Origin: NAT127 sp041655035
GTDB taxonomy: Bacteria > Pseudomonadota > Gammaproteobacteria > Pseudomonadales > Porticoccaceae
Assembly: GCA_041655035.1 (NCBI GenBank)
Contig: JBAZCN010000077.1
Coordinates: 1 to 15,315, forward strand
Length of the DNA: 15,315 nucleotides
Direction: 5' to 3'
How positions within the stretch are numbered: position 1 is the stretch's first letter; each line of letters begins with the position of its first letter. Made by a program: the position numbers and the translations under genes. This document shows, piece by piece, positions 1 to 7,057 of this stretch. A model generated the notes under the pieces. The model made no database searches and was not told where the DNA came from. It worked only from the letters and a program-made list of their open reading frames with translations.

Positions 1-58
1 CGCTGACCCCGGCGTTGCCCAGCACCTGGACCCTGGCCCGTGGGCCGCTGACATGTAA
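1..58 (+). other. Possible 3' end of an upstream plus-strand gene
   Basis: Frame 2 is open from the window edge to a TAA at 56-58, giving about 18 residues ending in AADM. The stop falls just before the terminator hairpin at 60-102, as expected for a gene converging on phaZ. The stretch is too short to recognise a family, and an open frame of this length is easily found by chance in GC-rich DNA. Confidence 0.2.
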
Positions 59-59
59 A

Positions 60-102
60 AACACCCCGTGGGCTGGATCAGTCATCCAGCCCACGGGGTG
101 TT
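60..102 (-). terminator. Rho-independent terminator of phaZ
   Basis: There is a 19-bp perfect inverted repeat (60-78 pairing with 84-102) around a 5-nt loop. On the minus strand the hairpin runs straight into a T run, the complement of the A run at 57-61. It lies about 46 bp past the phaZ stop codon. No T run follows on the plus side, so it works mainly in the phaZ direction. Confidence 0.9.
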
Positions 103-148
103 GCGGCGACCCGACCTTGCGCGGCGGGGAAATTACCCCAGGCCGGTA

Positions 149-1462
<1,314 letters not shown>

Positions 1463-1588
1463 GATATCAGCTCCACTTGTCCTGCAACTCGACCACTACA
1501 CTCGGCCGGTCGGGACTTGTTGGCGAACACCGCCCGGCAATCGGGCGAACAGCCTCTCGGATGGTGCGGTGCACAATAAAAGTCATGC

Positions 1589-1622
1589 CTTGCATTATTC
1601 ACTAAATGGCCGCGGATGCAAG
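1589..1622 (-). promoter_or_regulatory. Candidate phaZ promoter with operator-like inverted repeat
   Basis: CTTGCAT (1589-1595) and ATGCAAG (1616-1622) form a perfect 7-bp inverted repeat with 20 bp between the arms. Read on the minus strand, TTGCAT (1616-1621) and AATAAT (1594-1599) sit 16 bp apart, like weak -35 and -10 boxes, so the repeat arms straddle the promoter. A start near 1587 would leave a leader of roughly 125 nt before phaZ. The regulator is unknown. A PHA-responsive repressor is only a guess. Confidence 0.35.
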
Positions 1623-1766
1623 TAAAGCTTGGCGCCAGGCGATGGCAGGGCGCGATTGCCGGCTCAATGGTCGGGGCCCGCCAGCGCTCCCACCACCACT
1701 GGCGCAGCGGCTGTCCGCCGCTCGCCGGGTGCCGCCCTGCGCGTGGCGCGGCGCTCTGAACACTGT

Positions 1767-1798
1767 TTGCCACCGCCCCCATCACAGTCCCGTATAAT
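1767..1798 (+). promoter_or_regulatory. Candidate trmA promoter (TATAAT box)
   Basis: A perfect TATAAT lies at 1793-1798, with TTGCCA at 1767-1772 upstream. The 20-bp spacing is longer than ideal, so the -35 assignment is weak. Transcription would begin near 1805, downstream of the first ATG at 1801. This argues that the true trmA start is the GTG at 1825. Confidence 0.5.
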
Positions 1799-1824
1799 GC
1801 ATGCCTTTTGCCCCCGGTAACGCT

Positions 1825-2904
1825 GTGAACACCATTGACCCGGAACACTACCAACGCCAGCTGGACACCAAAACCGCCGCCCTGCGCGAGGCCTTCGCGC
1901 CCCTCAGCCCGCCGCAGCCGGTGATCTTTACCTCCCCTCCCCTGCACTTTCGGATGCGCGCCGAATTCCGTATCTGGCACCAGGGCGACGCCTCTCATTA
2001 CGCGATGACACCACCCGGCGGCGACAAGCCCGAGCCGATCGCCAGTTTCCCGATCGGTTCGAGCGCCATGGTCGAGGCCATGCCCCGGCTGCTGGCGGCC
2101 ATCAACGCCACGCCTTTACTGAGACGAAAACTCTATGCCGCCGAGTTTCTGACCACGCGCGCCGGCGCGGTGCTCGCCACGCTGATCTACCACAGGCCGC
2201 TCGGGGACGACTGGCAGGAGGCGGCCATGGAAGCGCGGCACCGGCTGGGTATCGAGCTGGTCGGGCGAAGCCGCGGGCAAAAGCGGGCGACGGGGCCGGA
2301 CTGGGTGACAGAGACCTTTGATGTCGGCGGACGCCAACTCAGCTACCAGCAGGTGGAAAGCGGCTTTACACAGCCCAACGCGGCGGTCAACGAGTGCATG
2401 CTCAACTGGGCCTTCGAGGTCAGCCGCGACAGCCCGGGAGATTTGCTCGAGCTGTATTGCGGCAACGGCAATTTCACCCTGGCGCTGGCCGCCAACTTCC
2501 GCCGCGTGCTGGCTACCGAGGTCGCCAAGATCTCGGTGGCCTCCGCGCTCCACAATATTGCCGCGAATGGTATCGACAACGTCGCCGTGGTGCGCCTGTC
2601 CAGCGAGGAGTTCACCGCCGCCTGGAACGGTGTCCGGCCCTTCAACCGCCTGCGCCATATCGACCTCGGCAGCTATGATTTTTCGACCCTGTTCGTCGAT
2701 CCGCCGCGGGCCGGGCTCGACCCCGCGACGGTGGCGCTGGCCAGGCGTTTCGAGCGGATTATCTATGTGTCCTGCAACCCGGAGACCCTCAGGGACAACC
2801 TGGAGGCATTGCGCAGCAGCCACCGGATCGAACAGTTTGCGGTATTCGACCAGTTTCCCTACACCCACCACCTCGAGTGCGGGGTGCTGCTGACAAGAAT
2901 CTGA
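1825..2904 (+). CDS. trmA: tRNA (uracil-54-C5)-methyltransferase TrmA
   Basis: TrmA uses S-adenosylmethionine to methylate uridine 54 in the T-loop of tRNAs. The closeness to E. coli TrmA is obvious throughout: FRMRAEFRIWH near the N-terminus, QVESGFTQPNAAVNECML, the SAM-binding LLELYCGNGNFTLALA, FVDPPRAGLD, the catalytic-cysteine motif YVSCNPETL, and the general-base motif HHLECGVLL. Two starts are possible. ATG at 1801 gives 367 aa but overlaps the promoter. GTG at 1825 gives 359 aa, with a weak GGTAA ahead of it. From the GTG, the catalytic Cys is residue 317 and the Glu 351, each exactly 7 below my recollection of C324/E358 in the 366-aa E. coli enzyme. The gene is single, divergent from phaZ and convergent with the DUF2489 gene. 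Confidence 0.96.
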   Translation: MNTIDPEHYQRQLDTKTAALREAFAPLSPPQPVIFTSPPLHFRMRAEFRIWHQGDASHYAMTPPGGDKPEPIASFPIGSSAMVEAMPRLLAAINATPLLRRKLYAAEFLTTRAGAVLATLIYHRPLGDDWQEAAMEARHRLGIELVGRSRGQKRATGPDWVTETFDVGGRQLSYQQVESGFTQPNAAVNECMLNWAFEVSRDSPGDLLELYCGNGNFTLALAANFRRVLATEVAKISVASALHNIAANGIDNVAVVRLSSEEFTAAWNGVRPFNRLRHIDLGSYDFSTLFVDPPRAGLDPATVALARRFERIIYVSCNPETLRDNLEALRSSHRIEQFAVFDQFPYTHHLECGVLLTRI

Positions 2905-2913
2905 ACACGGCCT

Positions 2914-2993
2914 GGCGCATCACCGCAATTTCCCGCCCCGCCGCCAGCTGCAGCGGGTGCTCGGCTACAGCGGAAATTGCTCCTTGATGCGCC
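2914..2993. repeat. Large inverted repeat at the trmA/DUF2489 convergence
   Basis: GGCGCATCA (2914-2922) plus GCAATTTCC (2925-2933) pairs with GGAAATTGC (2972-2980) plus TGATGCGCC (2985-2993): 18 bp with a small internal bulge and a 38-nt apical region. The left arm begins 9 nt after the trmA stop. The right arm is the last coding stretch of the DUF2489 gene. No T run follows on either side, so a classical terminator is uncertain. Confidence 0.6.
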
Positions 2994-3456
2994 GCGCGGC
3001 GTCGATCACCGCGTCGGTATATTTCGCTTCGATGCCCTCGCGCTCCTTGTCGTAACGCTGCTTCTCCTCGCGGGGCAGCGCCTGCCAGGCGTCGAGTATG
3101 GGAATATGGGCAGTGGACGCGGCGACCCGGAACAGCACCCCGTATTCGATGCGAAAGCGTTCGCTGTCCTCCAGATTGGCGGCGATCGCGCAGATCCGCA
3201 GGCAGCCCTCAGTATGGCTGAGCTTGTCGTCGAGGATGGCGTCGGCGAGCAGGTAGAGACTGCGCCTGATGGTCACCCGCTGCACCCCGGGGATAGCCGG
3301 GCCGGCCACGCCCATCCGGCGTTCGCTATCCAGTTGCGGGGCAGTGGCGACGGCTGCCAGCCGTTTCCGGCGATACAACAACCAATGCAGGTAAGCCGCG
3401 TAGGCCGCGAGAGCGACAATGATCACCACGGCGCCCGCCACCAGCCAGATTTTCAT
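2965..3456 (-). CDS. DUF2489 domain membrane-anchored protein
   Basis: This is a 163-aa protein of unknown function. Residues about 4-27 form one hydrophobic membrane segment, followed by an Arg/Lys-rich YRRKRL, which suggests the bulk of the protein is cytoplasmic. The rest resembles DUF2489 proteins of Pseudomonas relatives: SLYLLADAILDDKLSHTEGC, a middle region containing LEDSERFRIEYG, and the C-terminal LPREEKQRYDKEREGIEAKY. The helical, charged C-terminus has no catalytic motif that I recognise. Its ATG overlaps the rmuC stop as ATGA, so the two are probably co-transcribed and translationally coupled. That hints at a role near RmuC at the inner membrane, but this is inference from position only. 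The gene ends inside the inverted repeat at 2914-2993. Confidence 0.85.
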   Translation of the reverse strand: MKIWLVAGAVVIIVALAAYAAYLHWLLYRRKRLAAVATAPQLDSERRMGVAGPAIPGVQRVTIRRSLYLLADAILDDKLSHTEGCLRICAIAANLEDSERFRIEYGVLFRVAASTAHIPILDAWQALPREEKQRYDKEREGIEAKYTDAVIDAARRIKEQFPL

Positions 3457-4958
3457 GCTGTCGTCTCCCTGTCGCGCCCGTTGTCAGCGGGGCCTTCCAG
3501 AGCGGTGTCTGCCCTATCAGGAGCCTCGAGCTCGGCATCGGCCATGTCGTCGCCATCCACTTCGGCATCGCGGCGAATCGCAGCGGGGAGGGCCTTGCGC
3601 GCCCGCGCGCCCATGCGTTTGAGATCGTCCATGCGCTTGACCAGGTTGCCGCGGCCGTCCACCAGGCGCTTGCGGGTCTGCTGCCAGGCCTCCTGGCTCC
3701 TGTCGATCAGGCGGCCCACTTCCTCGAGGGACTCGATCACCAGCACGAACTGGTCGTGGAGCGCGCCGGCCTGAATGGCGATCTTCTCGGCGTTGCGATT
3801 CTGGTCTTCGTAGCGCCAGATATTGTGCACAGTGCGCAGCGTGGCCAGCAGTGTGCTCGGGCTGACCAGGATGATGCCCTGGTCGTAGGCATCGCGAAAC
3901 AGGGTGTGGTCATGCTCCAGCGCCGCCATGAAGGCGGCCTCGATGGGCACGAAGATCAGTACGAAATCAAGGGTGTTGACCCCCGGCAACTGTTCGTAGG
4001 CCTTGCGGCTGAGGCCGCTGATATGGCCGCGGATCGAGGCCAGGTGGCGGGCGAGGTGGCGCTGGCGGTCAGCGCCCTCCTCGGCCCGGCAGTAGCGCTC
4101 GTAGTCGACCAGCGAGACTTTGGCGTCGATGACGATATCGCGGTTGTCGGGCAGGTGGATGATCACGTCGGGATTGCGCCGCTGGCCGCCATCGGCCACC
4201 AGGCTGACCTGGGTGTCGTACTCCCGGCCCTTGGTCAGGCCCGACTCTTCCAGCAGCCGCTCGAGCACCACCTCGCCCCAATTGCCCTGCTGCTTGCTGT
4301 CGCCCTTGAGCGCACGGGCCAGTTGCAAAGCGTCGTCGCCGATGCGCTGGGCTTCGACCTTGAGCTGCTGGATCTGGCCGATCAGCTGGTTGCGCTCGGC
4401 GTTCTCCTTGTCGTAGGCATCCTCCACCTTTTTGCGGAAGTCGGCGATCTCCTTGCGTAGCGGGTCGACCGTGCTGTCGAGGGCGAGCTTGCTGTGGCGA
4501 CTGAAGCTCGCCTGTTTTTCTTCGAAAATGCGGTTGGCGAGGTTTTCGAAATCGCGGTTGAGGGTTTCCCGGGCTTCCTTGAGCAGTTGCAGCTGCTCGG
4601 CGAAGCGCTGGCGCTCGCTGGCCAGCGAGGCGTTGGCGGCGGCGGATTCGCTCTGCAACTGCTGGCTGCGCCCCTGAAGCTCGTCGACCTGCGCGCGGGT
4701 GCGATCGAGCTCGCTGCGGGTGAGTTCCAGCGCATTGTGCGCCGCGGCCCACTCGCCTTGCAGCTGCTGCCTGTGGTTGTGCAGGTCATCGACCTGCGCG
4801 CGGGCGCGGTCGAGCTCGCTGCGAGTCAGCTCGAGGGCATTGAGCGCCGCGCCCTGGCGGCGGCTGAAACGGGCATAGAGCGCAAGGCCGGCGACGAACA
4901 CACCGGCGGCAAAGCCACCGGCAAGAAACAGAAGGGCAGGATCGAAGGGTATGGTCAT
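3453..4958 (-). CDS. rmuC: DNA recombination protein RmuC
   Basis: RmuC limits recombination at inverted repeats and is predicted to be a nuclease; its exact substrate is not settled. The 501-aa protein (E. coli about 475) has a membrane segment at residues 8-28, a long coiled coil from about 36 to 215, and the conserved RmuC domain. In the domain I see KGDSKQQGNWGE (NWGE at 226-229), RNPDVIIHLPD (PD at 263-264) and IVIDAKVSL (D278, K280), a pattern consistent with a PD-(D/E)XK fold. FVPIEAAFMAAL and SPSTLLATLRTV follow as in the family. The coiled coil contains a 35-residue tandem duplication. The ATG at 4958 has no Shine-Dalgarno sequence but has an extended -10 box only 6 nt upstream. The gene overlaps the downstream DUF2489 gene by 4 bp and is divergent from murI. 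Confidence 0.95.
   Translation of the reverse strand: MTIPFDPALLFLAGGFAAGVFVAGLALYARFSRRQGAALNALELTRSELDRARAQVDDLHNHRQQLQGEWAAAHNALELTRSELDRTRAQVDELQGRSQQLQSESAAANASLASERQRFAEQLQLLKEARETLNRDFENLANRIFEEKQASFSRHSKLALDSTVDPLRKEIADFRKKVEDAYDKENAERNQLIGQIQQLKVEAQRIGDDALQLARALKGDSKQQGNWGEVVLERLLEESGLTKGREYDTQVSLVADGGQRRNPDVIIHLPDNRDIVIDAKVSLVDYERYCRAEEGADRQRHLARHLASIRGHISGLSRKAYEQLPGVNTLDFVLIFVPIEAAFMAALEHDHTLFRDAYDQGIILVSPSTLLATLRTVHNIWRYEDQNRNAEKIAIQAGALHDQFVLVIESLEEVGRLIDRSQEAWQQTRKRLVDGRGNLVKRMDDLKRMGARARKALPAAIRRDAEVDGDDMADAELEAPDRADTALEGPADNGRDRETTA
4629..4838 (-). repeat. Intragenic 105-bp (35-aa) tandem duplication in rmuC
   Basis: Residues 41-75 and 76-110 of RmuC are tandem copies starting ALELTRSELDR, with RAQVD following in both. 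In the DNA, 4684-4746 and 4789-4851 differ at only about 8 positions by eye. The 35-residue period is five heptads, so the coiled-coil register is kept. Confidence 0.85.
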
Positions 4959-4964
4959 GGCGGC

Positions 4965-4973
4965 ATTCTAGCA
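4965..4973 (-). promoter_or_regulatory. Extended -10 promoter of rmuC, probably leaderless
   Basis: On the minus strand this reads TGCTAGAAT, an extended -10 element (TGn plus TAGAAT). Only 6 nt, GCCGCC, separate it from the rmuC ATG, so transcription should begin at or next to the start codon. No good -35 box is visible in the GC-rich DNA upstream. Confidence 0.5.
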
Positions 4974-5067
4974 GAGCGGGGTTGCCGGTGCTGGCCAGCG
5001 CGGTGCCGTTGCCGGATGCCCGCACCGATCCCCCATGTACCGGCTGGGACAGCCGCTGGCGTTGCTG

Positions 5068-5073
5068 TAAAAT
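5068..5073 (+). promoter_or_regulatory. Candidate -10 box of murI, probably leaderless
   Basis: TAAAAT lies 8 nt before the murI ATG, followed by GCCGCGCC. This mirrors the arrangement at rmuC on the other strand. Transcription would begin at about the start codon, and no Shine-Dalgarno sequence is present. The -35 region is not recognisable. Confidence 0.45.
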
Positions 5074-5081
5074 GCCGCGCC

Positions 5082-5927
5082 ATGACCGAGCCGACAGCCC
5101 ATGCCCTCCCCCGCCCCCGCCCGCCACGGGTGTTGGTGTTCGATTCCGGCGTCGGCGGGCTCAGCGTCCTCACCGAGATCCGCGCCCGGGTGCCCGGCTG
5201 TGAGCTGGTCTACGCCTGTGACAACGGCGCTTTTCCCTATGGCACCAAAAATGAGGGCGATCTGGTCGAACGGGTCGACAGGGTGCTCCGGGCACTGGTC
5301 GCGGAAACCGCGCCGGATATCGTGGTGATCGCCTGCAATACCGCCAGCACGGTGGCCCTGCCGAGGATTCGCACCCACTTCCACAAGCCGGTGGTCGGTG
5401 TGGTGCCGGCCATCAAGCCCGCCGCCAAGCTGTCCCGAACCCGGGTGATCGGCCTGCTCGGCACCGCCGGCACGGTCAGCCGCCCCTACACCCAGCAGTT
5501 GATCGACGAATTCGCCGCCGATTGCACGGTGCTCCGGCTGGGCAGCGCCCGGCTGGTGGAGATGGCCGAGGACAAGTTGCGAGGCATGGCGCCAAATCCA
5601 GCCGAATTGCGGGACATCATCTCACCGCTGTTCGCCGGCCCGGATGTGGTCGGCACCAATGTCGACACCCTGGTGCTGGCCTGTACGCACTTCCCCCTGC
5701 TGGCTGCGGAGCTGGCCGCAGCGGCGCCGCACCCGGTGCACTGGGTGGACTCGGGCGAGGCCATCGCTCGCCGGGTGCTGTCGCTGCTGCCCGCGGGCGG
5801 CGACCCCGCCATTCAGCCCGCCACCGGCTTCGACTGCTGGCTGACCGCCGCTGGCGCGGACTTCGCAGCCCTCGAAGCCGGCCTGCTCCGTTTCGGCGGG
5901 CAACGACTCCGCCTGCTGGTACCCTAG
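5082..5927 (+). CDS. murI: Glutamate racemase MurI
   Basis: MurI interconverts L- and D-glutamate without a cofactor, supplying D-Glu for peptidoglycan precursors in the cytoplasm. The 281-aa protein shows the expected active site: VFDSGVGGLSVL (D21, S22), DNGAFPYGTK, the first catalytic cysteine in VIACNTAS (C85), and the second in LACTHFPLL (C201) with H203. Two-fold pseudo-symmetry around the two cysteines is typical of the family. The reading frame stays open far upstream, but family alignment places the start at the ATG at 5082, just before RPPRVLVFDSG. It has no Shine-Dalgarno sequence but a -10-like box 8 nt upstream. It is divergent from rmuC, and a repeat-rich non-coding stretch follows. 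Confidence 0.95.
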   Translation: MTEPTAHALPRPRPPRVLVFDSGVGGLSVLTEIRARVPGCELVYACDNGAFPYGTKNEGDLVERVDRVLRALVAETAPDIVVIACNTASTVALPRIRTHFHKPVVGVVPAIKPAAKLSRTRVIGLLGTAGTVSRPYTQQLIDEFAADCTVLRLGSARLVEMAEDKLRGMAPNPAELRDIISPLFAGPDVVGTNVDTLVLACTHFPLLAAELAAAAPHPVHWVDSGEAIARRVLSLLPAGGDPAIQPATGFDCWLTAAGADFAALEAGLLRFGGQRLRLLVP

Positions 5928-5930
5928 TCT

Positions 5931-5988
5931 GGCGAGGTTTCACCCGCCACGCAGAAACAGGATATGGCGCTACAGGGCAAACCTCGCC
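5931..5988. repeat. 10-bp inverted repeat after murI
   Basis: GGCGAGGTTT (5931-5940) and AAACCTCGCC (5979-5988) are a perfect inverted repeat around 38 nt. The left arm starts 3 nt after the murI stop and the right arm directly abuts the first REP-like unit. It could fold in the murI mRNA 3' end. There is no T run, so classical termination is not shown. Confidence 0.6.
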
Positions 5989-6110
5989 GGTGCGCTTCGT
6001 ACCTCAGCACACCATTTATGATTGTTGTTCACAGCGCCGATGTCATAGGGTGCGCTGAGGAACGAAGCGCACCGCAGAGTATAAGAGCGTGCTGAGGTAC
6101 GAAGGGCACC
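5989..6110. repeat. Cluster of three REP-like 25-nt hairpin repeats
   Basis: Three related 25-nt units are present: 5989-6013 in one orientation, and 6049-6073 and 6086-6110 in the other. The clearest (6049-6073) is GGTGCGCT-N9-AGCGCACC with perfect 8-bp arms. The loops share the GAGGNACGA core or its complement. The first two units are head to head across 35 bp, like a BIME-type REP pair. The cluster sits between the convergent murI and Nudix genes. The rest of this gap (6111-6186) holds nothing I can name. Confidence 0.75.
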
Positions 6111-6186
6111 AACAGGAATAGCAGCTATCAAAATATTCTTTTATTGAGCCCATACCGCAACGTCTCCAGCCCCCTTGGCCGCCCCC

Positions 6187-6885
6187 TCACGCAGGATGGT
6201 ATTCCATCCCCAGCCCGTCGCGTGCCGCCGCCACGGTAGCGAACACCATCAGGCGGCGACAGCTCTGCAGGGTCGGCAACATCACCTTGTAACGGCCCTC
6301 CCGGTGCCATGCCACCAAATCCTTCGGGGCCATCCAGAAAGCCTCCACCAGTTCATGGCCGTCGTGGCGCGGCACCTGGTGAGGCGGGGCTTCGGCCAGG
6401 AAGAAATGTGTGCTGAAACGCTTGGCAAACGTCATCGGCGTAATCCAGTGGGCGAAATGCGCCAGCGCATGGAGCGCCGGGCGCAAACCGTGGTCCGCCA
6501 GCAACGCGGCGAAATCCCTGTGGCCCGCTTGCAGTTCGCTCCGCAACCCGGCCAGCACAGAAGCGGCAAGTGCTGTCTCGCCCTCGGCCAGCAACACCCC
6601 GGTTTCCTCGAAAAGCTCGCGGATGGCGGCGATACGGTAGACTGCCAGCGGATCGGCGACGGCGCCGTGGCGGGCGGCGAGGAGCGCGTCGCCCGGGTCC
6701 AGCGCACCGCCGGGAAACACCAGCGCTCCACGGGCAAAACTCAGGTTGCGGCTGCGCACCGCCCCCAGCACTTCGATGCCCCGCGCGCCGTCGCGGGCAA
6801 TCACCACCGTGGCGGACGGAATCGGTAGCGGCGGTATGCCGCTACCCGGACGGGTTTTGTCACTATCGGGGTTTAAGGTCATCAT
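6187..6885 (-). CDS. Nudix hydrolase, NUDT7/NUDT19-like
   Basis: This 232-aa protein is expected to hydrolyse a nucleoside diphosphate linked to another group, using divalent metal. The substrate cannot be read from sequence; long-box relatives include acyl-CoA/CoA diphosphatases. The fold begins at PSATVVIARDG, then RNLSFARGALVFPGG, and the Nudix box core is AAIRELFEETGV (R89, E90, E93, E94, G96). Relative to the classical box, about 14 extra residues separate the Gly-rich part from REXXEEXG, as in NUDT19-like proteins. The C-terminal half (THFFLAEAP, EAFWMAP) also fits that group. I chose the double ATG at 6880-6885 because homologous sequence begins shortly after it. The frame stays open to 7032, but that extension is Gly/Ala-rich and overlaps the control region of the divergent gene. 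No clear Shine-Dalgarno sequence is seen. Confidence 0.85.
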   Translation of the reverse strand: MMTLNPDSDKTRPGSGIPPLPIPSATVVIARDGARGIEVLGAVRSRNLSFARGALVFPGGALDPGDALLAARHGAVADPLAVYRIAAIRELFEETGVLLAEGETALAASVLAGLRSELQAGHRDFAALLADHGLRPALHALAHFAHWITPMTFAKRFSTHFFLAEAPPHQVPRHDGHELVEAFWMAPKDLVAWHREGRYKVMLPTLQSCRRLMVFATVAAARDGLGMEYHPA

Positions 6886-7057
6886 CCAATGGCCATGTCG
6901 ATGAGTGCGCGCGCGGGCGGCGGGCAAATACCACCCGCTTGCCGACCCGCCACCGGCTTCGGCGTTTATACTCCCGCCGATGGCGGCGCACAGGTGCGCA
7001 GGATTATGCATCGAACCTCCGGCCATGCCCAACCCGTACCCGACAAGGATTCACATC

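Larger units (their letters stand above)
1463..1824. other. Divergent intergenic region between phaZ and trmA
   Basis: These 362 bp hold the control signals of both genes. The phaZ-proximal part (about 1570-1625) is AT-richer and carries the inverted repeat CTTGCAT/ATGCAAG. The trmA-proximal end carries a perfect TATAAT. The middle (about 1625-1760) is very GC-rich; I see no gene, RNA or repeat there that I can support. The open frames crossing it have no family resemblance. Confidence 0.6.

Noticed and set aside
4494..5081. Upstream extension of the murI frame
   Set aside because: It is antisense to rmuC, and the glutamate racemase family begins near the ATG at 5082.
6886..7032. N-terminal extension of the Nudix gene to 7032
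   Set aside because: It is Gly/Ala-rich with no family similarity, and it would overlap the divergent promoter region. The double ATG at 6880-6885 fits the domain start.
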